In this document: piece by piece, positions 11,861-23,140 of the stretch
Layout of the letters: each line of letters begins with the position of its first letter
Position numbering within the stretch: position 1 is the first letter of the stretch
Assembly: GCA_011316305.1 (NCBI GenBank)
Contig: SAUG01000108.1
Coordinates: forward strand, 104,814-168,813
Source of the DNA: Rusavskia elegans
Lineage: Eukaryota > Ascomycota > Lecanoromycetes > Teloschistales > Teloschistaceae
Direction of reading: 5' to 3'
DNA: 64,000 nt
Position numbers and translations under genes: made by a program
The notes under the pieces: model-generated
Told to the model about the DNA's origin: nothing
The model's database searches: none
What the model saw: only the letters and a program-made list of their open reading frames with translations

Positions 11861-12241
11861 CAACGATGTGAGGAATCACTGGAACCCGAGCGGTGTCCCC
11901 TGCCGCCGGGCTAGCCACTAGCAGGCAAAAGATCAGACCTAGGAGGTATCGAAATACCCGCCCTACAACGAATACTGTACATGGGAGATATTTGATAAGA
12001 TAACGTACTCTCGGTACTGTCAGCGCCGCGGTTCTTTCCGTTCTTTCCGCAAGCTACGGCGACTGGTAACTTTGACATGTCTTGGCAGTCGCGTTTGTCG
12101 AACGCGCTCTCAATCGAGTCTTCACATTGCACCTGCCGTTAAAATATTCAATTGAGTGCGTACATTTGGACAACAAAGGCCATTGCGATTCTACGAACGA
12201 TTGGTATACCTCAAAACATTTAGAACACCACACACTTCATT
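11861..12241. other. Intergenic region
   Basis: No gene is supported. It is the upstream flank of both the TDT remnant (-) and the nuclear-type protein (+). Confidence 0.35.
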
Positions 12242-14436
12242 ATGCTAAACGTTGCCAGATTAGATTCGACCTACCAGGGTCGCACCTCGATACCACAGCC
12301 TCTGTGGACCGTGGCTTCTTGGCTTCAGGAGCGCAGGAATCGCTTTCCGACTGCTGCTCGCAAGGCTGAGAATGAGGAATGCCTGAAAACTGAGGCGCGA
12401 GAGCAAAAGCAGGACTCGAAATTACAAAGGTCGCTACAAAAAAAATAAGACGTTGGAGCAGCCAGGCGACTAGGCGCTTTGGAAAAGTGAAGCAAGAGGC
12501 TGCAGCAGAAGTCGAACCCAGGGCTCCAAAGTTGATTCGACAAATTGGGGAGGCAAGGCGCCAAGTGATTGCACTCTCGCCGACCATGCGCCGAAAAGAA
12601 GCGAAACAGGCGGAGGAATCATGGGAGGAGGGTATTGACCCAAAGCTCGAGGAGACAATGAATCTCCCAACATCTCGGAGCGGTACCCCGACGCATCAGC
12701 CCCCTCGAGCAGTCTCAAAAACATCGAAGGACCAGAAGCCAATTGCAACAGCATCAATACCCAAGAAGCCGAAGACTCCGAGATCTAGAAAATGTAGGAT
12801 TCCACACGCCTGTAACACTCGACCGAGCTAACACGGAGAAGCCGATCAAAAGCCTGATCCGACCCGTCAAAAGAAGATAAGCCTTTTCACACGGCGCCAC
12901 AAGTTCATCACGGAACAGTCGTTCGGCACCTATACTACTACACAGCGCCGAGCATTCGAGCGAGACGTTTACGACTTTGCTCGCGCCTTGGGCTTTTCCA
13001 AAGCTCGCGCCAAGGCATCGATGTTGGTAGCAAGAGCTTTCTGCGGGGAGGAAAATTATGATACCGATGATACCAGACTTGATGACGATGAGAGGGACGA
13101 CTCTTCTGACGTCTTGGTCTCCCTTCCTTTATCCACGGGCATGGAAACAACGCATTCGAGTTTCTCAAGGGGCTTTTCAGCCACCAGTCCTTCGATCCCA
13201 TGGAGTAATAATCCTCCGAGGACTGGTCTAGAAGTTCTACCATCAATAGAAGTGCGAGAAACACCTCGGAGTGAAGGGGGAAAGAGTAAAAGGGCTCGGA
13301 AGGCCGGGGAAGATCCCTCTGCCGGGCCTGGGGGAAAGAGGAGGAAGATCGACAGCGATCTCTGTACGAAGGACTATGAGTATGAGAATGGTGATGCAGA
13401 CGCAGGAACAAGGGGCCCACATTCTCCGGCCTTACAGAAGCCCGAGTCGAACGGACGACAAGAAGCAGCGGCAAACGAGCGCTCCCAACACGAATTCAAT
13501 AGCAAGGAACCTGCAGCGTCTGGAGTCCTTGAACGTCAGAGTACGAACGGTACTGGTGGTGGACCTGGCGCGATTAATGGGGAGCAAGCCAAGAACGATC
13601 AACCAGAGAAGGAGGGTCAGCAAAACAGCCAGGAGACTTCCAAGGGAGATAAGGCAAACGGGAAAAAGCAGCAGTCAAACCCAATTATGCCTCCTAAAAA
13701 CCACAACAGTGGCAAGAAGAAAAGGAAAAGCCAACATAGCGAACCTAAGGGACAGTCTGCCCCTGCTACTGCGGGAGAAAACGATACATCGACGGACGCT
13801 TTGAACGGCATCGATGATCGAGGTGCATTGGATACGTCACCGAAGCCACACCGTCAACACGCACACTCAAAGGGCGTTGACATAAATGGAACTGCTGAGC
13901 TTCATCAAGCAGAGGAGCAATCTGACTTACCAAAGTCCGAGCCGCAAGAGGGGAAGGAGCGGGACGATGCTAAGCCATTGCTTGACGAAGAGGAAAGCGC
14001 ATTGCGTGAGACTAAGAAGGGGAAGTTCGACCAACTCCTGGAAAACCTGCAGGTACTAGAGGCAAAGAAAAAGACGAAGAAGGAAAGAAGTCATGGTGTC
14101 AATAAAAACGAGCTGCGAAATTCTCAACAGAAGAAAACAACAGAAGGAGCCGACAAGCAGAAGGGAGATGATAGCTTTGAAGTGCGGGCGCAGGAATTGT
14201 TGCATGCCCAAAATGCGGCAAGACGGGCGCGAGAGGAAAAGGGGAAGACTCAGGATGCCGTCGATGTTGGCAAGGACCAGCCAGCAGAGTCCAAAAAGGT
14301 GGAGACGGCACTCCAGCGTAAAGAAAAGAAGATGACGAAAAGGGAGAAGAAAAAGAAGAGGCAATCCGAGGGCGCGTCCACGACCGCAATAGGTTTAGCA
14401 ACGGGTTTTCAAAGTCCGATGATTCAGTCAGCATGA
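12242..14436 (+). CDS. Disordered Lys/Glu-rich nuclear-type protein, exon structure partly unresolved
   Basis: The best supported part joins 12487-12793 and 12842-14436 across a 48-bp intron (GTAGGA...AGAAG, CTAAC branch at 12828). It reads a conserved-looking block (FITEQSFGTYTTTQRRAFE then DVYDFARALGFSKARAKA, ending FCGEENYDTDD) and then about 450 residues of low-complexity charged sequence with KKRKS-type nuclear localisation patches and a coiled-coil-like Lys/Glu/Gln tail. An earlier exon around 12310-12430 is possible: WLQERRNRFPTAARKAE resembles the core of NUFIP1-type proteins, but this is weak. The 14436 stop overlaps the ATG of the next frame by four bases (ATGA). Both frames stay open for about 115 bp across a purine-rich run, so this may be the N-terminal half of the glycosylase below. 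Function unknown. Confidence 0.5.
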
Positions 14437-15692
14437 CCGCTACTGATGAGGGAGTCTCTCTGCAAGAAACGATCTCCCGAGGCTCACTTGTGCACTCAGA
14501 GGCCGTTGCAGCAGAGCAGGAAACAGCCTATGAGCTGAATGAAGCTCTGTCTTCACTGTCAGACCCCAAACGCCCCAACGAGGAAGTGGTCCATGAGCGT
14601 CCATCTACGCCGATCAAACAACACGCATCCAGTGCTGCATCCAGCCCATTATCAAGCTTACCTTCAAGTCCTCCCTGGCCAACACCAAGCCGTAACACGA
14701 TCAAAGAAGAAGGGGAAGAGAAGCCAAAGCCAAAGAGACGCCAGGATGGATCTAAGTCTACTGCCTCGGGCCTGACACCAACCAAGATTCCGAAATCCTC
14801 CGGCAAGGTGTCGCCCTACTTCACGGCACCACCAAAGCCTCCACGCGAACCAATATCTTGTATTCCCTTCCCGCCTCTTTCGTCCACTTCCTTTGGTCTC
14901 ATCCAAGAATCCCTGCAATCGAACCCCTTCCATCTCCTTATCGCCGTCATCTTCCTTAACAAAACCCGTGGAGCAGTCGCAATACCGGTATTCTACGACT
15001 TTATTACCCGCTTCCCCGATCCCTCCTCACTCGCCGGCGCGGATCTCGCGGAAGTTGTCGGCTTCTTTCAAAACCTAGGATTGCAGAACCAGCGCGCCAA
15101 GAAATGTATTGGGCTTGCAAAAGCGTGGCTGGAACATCCACCCATGAAAGGCAAAAGATGGCGGCGGTTGCATTATCCGAGCCCCGGAGACGGCAAGGAT
15201 ATCAAGAGCAGTGAAGTGCCCATTGCTGATGAGGACCCGAGGGTGGCATGGGAGGTGGGGCATCTACCAGGTATTGGAGCATACGGCATCGACTCGTGGC
15301 GGATATTCTGCAGAGATGATCTCCGTGGATTGGGGACAGCTGCATTACCTGAGCTCCCTGTCGAGGAAGGATTAAGAGAAAGCATGGAAGAAAAAGAATT
15401 GAAGCTCGAATGGACGCGAGTCCTGCCTTTGGATAAAGAGCTCCGAGCCTATCTCCGGTGGCGATGGTTGCGACTGGGATGGGACTGGGACATCAAGACT
15501 GGTGATCGAAGGCAAGCAGATGAGAAGGTTATGAAGGAAGCAGAAGGTGGAGGCATTATATACGAGGGGAATAAAGGTTGGATTCTAGAGGATGATGGAA
15601 AAGGACCGAAAGAGGAGGAGATCAGAAGTGTGGGTGGACTTTGTGGAATGGAGCATGGAGATGGGGATCAGAGTTTGGAGCAGCGGGATTGA
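14433..15692 (+). CDS. HhH-GPD DNA glycosylase, MBD4/TDG-like (G/T mismatch type)
   Basis: Base-excision-repair glycosylase of the HhH-GPD superfamily, nuclear. Residues 1-130 are disordered and Ser/Pro-rich. The catalytic domain starts near ISCIPFPPLS and includes FHLLIAVIFLNKTRG (the helix typical of MBD4-like enzymes, about residues 165-180), FFQNLGLQNQRAKK, then the helix-hairpin-helix VGHLPGIGAYGIDSWRIFC, about residues 270-290. The Asp of the IDSW segment is the expected catalytic residue. A C-terminal motif YLRWRWLRLGWDWD is present. Family members remove T or U opposite G, including products of 5-methylcytosine deamination. Translation from 14433 would give 419 aa, but the ATG overlaps the stop of the upstream frame, so the true protein may be longer and fused to it. 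Confidence 0.8.
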   Translation: MTATDEGVSLQETISRGSLVHSEAVAAEQETAYELNEALSSLSDPKRPNEEVVHERPSTPIKQHASSAASSPLSSLPSSPPWPTPSRNTIKEEGEEKPKPKRRQDGSKSTASGLTPTKIPKSSGKVSPYFTAPPKPPREPISCIPFPPLSSTSFGLIQESLQSNPFHLLIAVIFLNKTRGAVAIPVFYDFITRFPDPSSLAGADLAEVVGFFQNLGLQNQRAKKCIGLAKAWLEHPPMKGKRWRRLHYPSPGDGKDIKSSEVPIADEDPRVAWEVGHLPGIGAYGIDSWRIFCRDDLRGLGTAALPELPVEEGLRESMEEKELKLEWTRVLPLDKELRAYLRWRWLRLGWDWDIKTGDRRQADEKVMKEAEGGGIIYEGNKGWILEDDGKGPKEEEIRSVGGLCGMEHGDGDQSLEQRD

Positions 15693-16674
15693 AGAGCCGA
15701 AAATATCGTTGAATATACTCATGATTTCAATCGGGCCGGATATGTTGTACCTCTCCTGATAACCTTGCCGCACTGTTAACGTAATGGGTTGTTCGAAGCA
15801 TGAAGTGACAGCTGGACTTGAAGTGTTCAGCATGTTGGAATCTCTGGCCCGCAAAGGCTTGCGGCGATTGCAATACCCCTATCCATTCTGTTCCCCGTTT
15901 GGTTCTCCCGGACATACCGTCAACCTTGTCAACCCTGGCCACATCAGAGATATTCTTCATCGATCTCGGGTCATGACGGATCAGATGTATGTAAACAACT
16001 ACTTTCCTTACCCCGAAAACAGATTCCGCCTTTTTGAGGAAATGTCCAGTGTTTCCACGGATCGGATAAAACGGATTTTTCCTGTATCAAGCACGGCTAT
16101 GGTTTAGCAAGATCTACTACGGGACCCACGAGAATGGAAGGCCAGACCCGAAGCGGGATGCTTCTTTCTCCAAACGAGCCTACCGTGACGGCTTTAGATT
16201 TGACGTTATATGTATTTGGGAAGGTAACGATGCACATTGTGTCTTGCAGTGGATGGAGCCCATCGGAGCGTCTGGGTATTTGTTGCTATAGAGAGTGTGT
16301 GTGTATTGGATGTGCTCCCTCTTTGGAGAAGTTCGTGCTGCCCTTATTGATGGTGGTAAGGGAGACTATGATACTGAGGTGTTTGGAAGTCGATTGGAAG
16401 AGGGGGAGCGGGATGTTCGGTACCTCGATATGGGATGCCGATGTGACGGTTGTAGGTTTGTCGCTGCTTTGAGTGTGAAGTTAATTAAGGGAAGCATGGC
16501 CGAGATATATTTTTTTGTCTCAGGTTTATTAGACCATCGGACACAACCTTCTAGGTAAAGGTTGCTATATATAGTAGCGGCCCGCCTAGGGCCTCCCCTA
16601 GGGTCCTCGCCTATAATACGCCTAGAATATTGCGACCGTAGCTTCGAATACTACGATTTCTAGAAGCCAGTTTA
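15693..16674. other. Left flank of the transposon island, no supported gene
   Basis: Short frames occur on both strands but have no recognisable domain. Base composition is normal up to about 16560. A GC-rich stretch with repeated CCTAGGG-like words (about 16580-16625) then sits just before the first LTR. Confidence 0.4.
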
Positions 16675-17084
16675 TATAACGTCCCTGTATATCAGAGGGC
16701 GTTACGCTCGAGCCTAGCTATAGCCGTAGATATAGTCCGAGCTATTAAATAGTAAGGGAATTCTAGTATAGGTTATCGTAACTAATCCTATATACCTATA
16801 GAGGTATAGTTATAATATTACGAGATAAATTTATTATAAAGTAATTAAATAGAAAATAATAGAAACGTATTTAATAATTATATTAATAACTAATAAGAAA
16901 AACTATCTATAGAAATAATAAACGATATATATAATAAAAATAGCTATAAAAGCTAATAGATAATCGTCTATTAAAAGTTTTATTAAAAAAAATAGTTATA
17001 GCGGCTTTAGACGGCTATAGATAATTAGGTTCGCTTATCTAACTAATTTTTTTAAAAAATCTCTATAGAATTATAGATATAATA
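16675..17084 (-). repeat. LTR 1 (element A, 3' LTR)
   Basis: 410-bp minus-oriented copy of the shared LTR. It starts TATAACGTCCCTG and ends ATATAATA on the plus strand. It contains the family's internal landmarks: AGCTATAGCCGTAGA near one end and the GGCTATAGATAATTAG block near the other. Confidence 0.92.
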
Positions 17085-20000
17085 CGGTTCCTTCTATAGT
17101 ATTTTTTTAAATCTTTTTAAAATTTTCTAGACGTATTTAAAATATTTCTTTAGTTTCTAAGTATTTTCTTTATTAGGAAACCCTTTCTATTTTATTAAAA
17201 ATTCGTCTATCTCTTTTTTTTTATCTAAAATTTTCTCGATTTCGTATTTTTTATATTTATAATAGTATTAGTTTTTTACTAATAGAACGTTTTCCGGTAT
17301 TTTTTTTAATAAACCTATATAGAATTTAGGGAAGATTTCTATTATCGGAAGTTTTAGATATATTATTATTTTTCTAATATTATAAACTTCGAATATTTCT
17401 ATATATAGTTTATCTAGCTTCCTATCTATTAAATTTTTTATCGAAAGTAATATTTTATTTCTTTTTTTAATATTATAGTATTTCTTTAATTTATCTAGTT
17501 TTTATTTAATTTTTTCTTTTACTATCTAAATCTTTGCCTTTATTTTATTCTAGTTATTTTTTATTTTATTAATAAAGCTTTATACTGCCGGGTTTTTTAT
17601 ATCCGAATAAATTTTTCTCCGGATAATTTTATTATAAAGTAATTTATCTAGCGTTATCTAGATATTTTCGTTATATAATAAATTAATTACTATATATATT
17701 ATCGGGAAAAATTAAATCTAGTTTTCCCTTTCGTCTAAATAATAGATTCTAAAGTAAATTTTTAGTATTTAATTTATTTTTTCTATTTATCCGTCCGTTT
17801 ATAGATAAAACGATATTAATATAGTCTATTCCGTTCTTACTATTTATATTAATCCTTTTATAAAATTTAAGATAAATAATTTATCTCTATCTAAAATAAT
17901 TTTTTCTATAATTCTATTTTTATAAAATACCGTTCGTAATAATAGAAAAGTAAACTATTCCGCTATTATTATTATTTTATATAATATAAATCTTATATAT
18001 TTTATAAATCTATTAATAATTATTATTATAATAATATATAATATTTATATATATAAATTAACTAATTCCAAAATTTCTATAACGAAATTTAATATAATTT
18101 ATTAATAAAATATATTTAGTAATTATATTAGCTAGAGTTTATCTACTAGTTTCTAACGACTTTTTTTTACTATTATATATTCCGGATTGTTTTTAATAAA
18201 TTCTTTAATATAATTTTTAAATACTAATAGATTAATTTTCTTTTAAATTCTTTTTAGTATTTTTATAATCTTTTAATATCTAGCTATCCTAGAGTTATAT
18301 ATTTATTAAATTATTTTATTTATCTTTTCCGAAGCTTCGGCCTTTTTAAAGATATTTTCTATTCTTTTTAAAAGAGATCTGGACGTTTTTTTTATAGCTT
18401 TATAATCTACTTTTCTATTTAAAATATCCGCGACTATATTATTAATACCTTTAATATATTTTATTTCGAATTTATAGTAAATTATTTTTTCTACCTACTT
18501 TTTTTATTATTAATTAAATTTTTTATCGATTAATAAAGTTAAAAGATCTTTATAATCGGTATATACTACTACTTTTTTATTAGTTCTATTCGTATATATT
18601 TTCTAGTATACGAGGTTTATAATAATTGCTAATATTTTTTTATCTATTATTATATAGTTAATCTCTACTAGTATTAACTTTCTAGAATAATATCTAAATA
18701 TTTTTTCTTTTTAGAAAATATACGATTCTATTACTCTATCTAAAATATTTATATAGAAAATAATCTATTTATTAGAATAGAAAATTATTAAAACCTTTTT
18801 AGACGCGAAACTTTATTTAAATTTTTTAAACGCTTCGCTCTAGATACGTATCTACTAAAAGGGTATATTATTTCGAAACAAATATATAAATAGGACCGTT
18901 TTTTTAATATATTCTTCTATTATATTTTAATTAAATTCTATAAATTCTAAAAAGTTTTATAATATCGGCTATTCGCGTATTATTTATGATTTATTTATTT
19001 CTATAGTAATATTTCTAGGCCTAATTATATATTCGAAGAATATAACCTCGTATTTATAGAATTCTAACTTTTTTTTTTAATTTTAAAATTATATTTTCGG
19101 AATCTTTATAATATTTTATAAATATATTATATATATTTTTTTTTCGTTTTAGAAAATATTAGTATATTATCTATATATATTATAATAAAGATAATAATTT
19201 AATTATATAATATTTTATTAACTGTATATTATAAAATTACCGATATATTTATTAATTTAAAAAATATAATTAAATATTCGAATAGTCCGTATTTTATTCT
19301 AAATATAGTTTTTTATTTATTTCCGGCTTTAATTTATAGAAAATTAAACGTATTTCTTAGATTAAATTTTATAAAAAATTTAGCTTTTCTAATCCTATTT
19401 TTTAGGTCGGTTAAAAGCGGAAATAGATATTTATCTTTTTATATTATTATATTAAGTCTTCTAAAATCGATATAAAATCGGAAGTTACTATTTTTTTTTA
19501 GAAATAAATATAATCGGTTATTTTATCTTTAATTTAGAATATTATATATATTTTTTTATAAAATTATAATTATTATATTATTTTAATTCTTTTAATTAAT
19601 TATTATTTAATCTATAAATTAGTCTAATCTTTAGTTTTTCCGGGTCTATTATAATAATTTTATAGTTTTTCTAGATATAAGCCGATAAAGGTAGTTTTTT
19701 TTCCGATTTTTTTAATATATTCTAGAATTTTTTAAAAAATTATAGAATTTTATTTATAATAGCTAATTCCTTTTTAATCTACTATTTCTAAATAAAAGTA
19801 TTATATATTTTCTATATTTCGGCTAGTCTTTTAGATATATTAAAAAAGTAGATTCCTATTTTTAATTATATCGTTTTTTAAATAATTTCTAGATTTTATA
19901 ATATAAACTATAGAATATCTAAATATATATCGCTTTATATTTTTATAATATTAAAAATAATCTTTTTCTTATATTTATTATTTCGTATCTATAGGGATTT

Positions 20001-20216
20001 AGTTTAATATTTAATTCTAACGAATTTTATTTTATTAATAATTCCTATAAAATAAAGTTCCGTTTTTCTAGTTAAAGGAATATTAAACTTTTTTATATAT
20101 TCTTCTAATATAATATTCCGAGTAGTTTTTAAATCGACTAAAATCTCTATAGGTCGTCTAAATAATATTAGTTAAATAAAAATCCGATTTTTATCTATTT
20201 TCCGAAATTATTAAAA
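17085..20216 (-). pseudogene. Element A pol remnant: PR-RT-RH-IN-chromodomain, no gag
   Basis: Read on the minus strand, the order from the 5' LTR is retropepsin-like (about 20180-19770), reverse transcriptase (about 19700-19000), RNase H, integrase, and a chromodomain next to the 3' LTR (about 17250-17100). The catalytic RT motif is visible near 19190-19150 as YIDN, where YIDD is expected, a GAT-to-AAT type change. Every frame is full of TAG and TAA, often where Trp or Gln is expected. The protease begins within about 40 bp of the LTR, so there is no room for gag. The RT-before-integrase order marks the Ty3/gypsy lineage; the chromodomain marks a chromovirus. Confidence 0.82.
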
Positions 20217-21139
20217 TATAATATTTCTATATATTAGAAGGTATTACGTTCGAGCCTAGCTATAGCCGTAGATATAATTCGAGCTACTATATCAGCGAAT
20301 TCTAAAATGGATTTTCAGATTAGACCGGCTAACAGCTATTTCAATCCAAATAATCCAAAAATCTAAATAATCTAAAAATCTAAAAAGTAGATTTTCGATA
20401 GATTAAAGTTCTAATAGTATCTATAGTACGAATATCTGTTTAGTAAATAATCTAAAATAGGATCTATAAATAAGCTAAAAATAAATCTATATAATTTAAT
20501 TCGAAAATAAAGTTTAGCGGCCGCCGCTAAAAGCGGAAATAACGAAAGTCGAATATCTATTTAATAAACCACGCTAGACCTAATCTAGTTAGATTCTAGT
20601 AAGGAAACCTAATATTTTCGATCTAGATAAAGCTAGTCTAGCGTTATATATAGGCGTATATAGGCCTACTAACTACTAATAAAGATTTAAACGAGTTTAA
20701 AATCGAATCTCTAAATCTTCTTAGCCGTCTTAGCCGTTTAGCCGTTTTAGCCGTCTTAGCCGCGTAGCTACGCAGCTTCGGGTATACCCGAAATCGGCTA
20801 ATAAGCCGCTTATAAGCCGCTTTCAGCCGTACCGGCTAAGAACCGGCTAAGACGGCTAAAACGGCTAAAATCGACTTTAAATCGGTTTTGAGAAATGTTG
20901 ATATAAATAGTAAAGGAATTTTAGTATAAATTATTATAACTAATTCTATATATCTATAGAACCGCGGTTATAATATTATAAAATATTTTTATTATAAAAT
21001 AATTAGATAGAAAATAGTAGAAACGTATTTAATAATTATATTAATAACTAATAAAGGAAACTATATATAAAAATAATAAGCGATATATATAACCAAGTAA
21101 CTATAAAAGCCGATAGATAGCCGTCTATTAAAAATTCTA
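20217..21139 (-). repeat. LTR 2 of element A, left two pieces (interrupted)
   Basis: Pieces 20217-20289 and 20906-21139 of the element A 5' LTR, separated by a 614-bp TA-flanked insertion. The missing end of this LTR is found 7.3 kb away at 28461-28562, on the far side of element B. Confidence 0.9.
20290..20903. mobile_element. 614-bp MITE-like element with foldback core
   Basis: Inserted into LTR 2 with a TA duplication (20288-20289 and 20904-20905). The ends are imperfect inverted repeats starting TATCARC and staying similar for about 28 bp. Between 20713 and 20875 a GC-rich zone repeats TTAGCCG in one direction and then CGGCTAA in the other, forming a long imperfect hairpin around TACGCAGCTTCGGGTATACC. 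No coding capacity is seen. It keeps many CA and TG dinucleotides, unlike the LTR around it, so it may have arrived after the main RIP episode. TA duplication suggests a Tc1/mariner-type transposase in trans (inference). Confidence 0.78.
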
Positions 21140-21548
21140 TATTACGTCTACGATTCTATAGAGGTTCCTTGGAAGATTAGTTAGACAAGCGAGCCTAATT
21201 ATCTATAGCCGCCTATAGCCGCTATAGCCGTCCCTTCTAAAGAAACTTTTAGTAGACGGCTATCTGTCGGTTTTTATAGCTATTTTTATTATATATATCG
21301 TTTATTATTCCTATAGATAGTTTCTTTCGTTAATCGTTAATATAATTATTAAATATATCTCTACTATTTTTTTTTTAATTTCTTTATAATAAAGATACTT
21401 TATAATATCGTAACCGTACTTCCGCGGCGATATAGAATTAGTTATAATAATTTATATTAGGATTCTTTTACTATTTAGTAGCTCGAACTACGTTTATAGC
21501 TATAGCTAGGTTTAAACGTAATACCCTTTAATATATAGGGACGTTATA
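21140..21548 (+). repeat. LTR 3 (element B, 5' LTR)
   Basis: 409 bp, from TATTACGTCTACG to GGGACGTTATA; TG...CA ends converted to TA...TA as expected from RIP. Confidence 0.93.
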
Positions 21549-21964
21549 CTTTAACGACTTCGGAAAATAGATAAAAATCGGATTTTTATCTAACTAATAT
21601 TATTTAGACGACTTATAGAAACTTTAGTTAATCTAGAAACTACTTAGAATATTATATTAAAAGAATACGCGAGAAAGTTTAGTATTTCTTTAATTAGAAA
21701 AATAGAACTTTACCTTATAGAAACTATTAATAAAATAGGATATATTAGAATTAAATATTAGACTAAACCTCTATAGATATAAAATAATAGATATAAAGAA
21801 ACGATTATTTTCGATATTATAAAAATATAAAGAAATATCTATCTAGATATTCTATAGCTTATATTATAAAATCTAGAGATTATTTAGAAAACGATATAGA
21901 TAAAAATAGAAAACTATTTTCTTAGTATATTTAAAAGGATAGCCGAGATATAGAAGGTATATAA
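21549..21964 (+). pseudogene. Element B protease remnant (5' part of pol)
   Basis: Retropepsin-like. A degenerate LVD-x-G-A-type active-site segment is seen near 21610-21635, and the YLDI-P-W-L-like segment (stop in place of Trp) near 21860-21875, followed by an E-I-x-W-K-like stretch. Interrupted at 21964 by element C; the frame resumes at 25313. The same sequence is uninterrupted in element A, which fixes the insertion point. Confidence 0.75.
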
Positions 21965-22373
21965 TATTACGTCCACGATTCCACAAAAGTTCCCTGGAAG
22001 ATTAGTTAGGCAAGCAAGTTTAATTATCTATAGCCGCCTATAGCCGCTATAGCCGTCCTTCTAAATAGGACTTTTAGTAAATAGCTACCTATTAGCTTTT
22101 ACGGCTATTTTTACTATATATATCGCTTATTATTTCTATAGATAGTTTTTTTTATTAATCGTTAATATAATTATTAAATACGTTTTTACTATTCCCTTTT
22201 TAATTATTTTATAACGAAGATACCTTATAATATTATAACTATATTTCTACGGGTATATAAAATTAGTTATAATAATCTATACTAGAATTCCTTTACTATT
22301 TAATAGCTCGGACTATATCTACGGCTATAGTTAGACTTAAGTATAACGCCTTCTAATATATAGAGACGTTATA
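21965..22373 (+). repeat. LTR 4 (element C, 5' LTR)
   Basis: 409 bp, TATTACGTCCACG to GAGACGTTATA. Confidence 0.93.
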
Positions 22374-22439
22374 TTTTAATAATTTACTATATTAGTCTTA
22401 TTATCTTAACCTATAGATCGAAGTAATACTATTAAAGTA

Positions 22440-23140
22440 GTAATACTAAATATCTATAAAGGAGATAAAGGATTTTTAAAGCTATAGGTTATTTAGATAA
22501 ATATCTACTTCGTATTATATATAAACCAGTTTTTAAATAAAGTAGTTAAGGTCTTATTTATAATATTATATCTAGGAAGGGCTGCTTTTAATTAGATATA
22601 GCCTCGAGTAGAAAATTATCTCGATAACCTAGAAAGATAGAGAGAAGATAAAATATTATAGATTTTCTATACCTTCGGTAATCTTATTACGGCTATAAAA
22701 AAGGCCTTCGGAGATAATAATAAAGATAGAGTAATAGAAAGGAAACTAATAGTTCTAAAATAATAAAAGTCGGTAGCTACCTACGCTATTTAATTTAAAA
22801 CGTTAGTTTATAAAATAGACTAGAAAGATTTAGCTTTAAAAGCTTATTTCTATAAAGGATTCTAGATAAAAGTTAAAGAAACTATAGTAGTAATTAAAAA
22901 ATTAGATTTATTAATAGATTTTATTAAACTTATAATAAAAATCGATATTAGGTAGTATAAAATATATTTAAATAAGCAGGTATTTAGTAAAATAGGACCC
23001 GCTAAAAAAAAGCCTAGAGGAAACCTAATAGAGCTCGATACTACTAAAACTAAAGGATCGAGAATTAAAGCTTATTACTTATATAGAAAAATAGGATACT
23101 TTAAAAGGAATTATCTAACTAAGGAGGTAACTAAAATAAT
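22440..23140 (+). pseudogene. Element C gag remnant with zinc knuckle
   Basis: Reads as a gypsy-type gag if RIP stops are ignored. The capsid region has LGRAAFN, then a frame with NLITAIKKAFGD, VIERKLIVLK and ALKAYFYKGF (22500-22880), the usual retrotransposon gag order of LxGxAxxW, FxxAFGD, LxxLKQ and FxxGL. At about 23068-23115 a CCHC knuckle is recognisable with its Cys codons turned to Tyr (TGY to TAY). Many TAG and TAA codons interrupt it. It would make the particle protein but no enzymes. Confidence 0.75.

Noticed and set aside
15784..16558. Plus-strand frames before the transposon island
   Set aside because: No recognisable domain, overlapping frames, no splice-consistent gene.
20713..20875. 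TTAGCCG array as a telomere-like repeat
   Set aside because: Fungal telomeres of this group use TTAGGG; the units here are irregular and arranged as a foldback inside a TA-flanked element.
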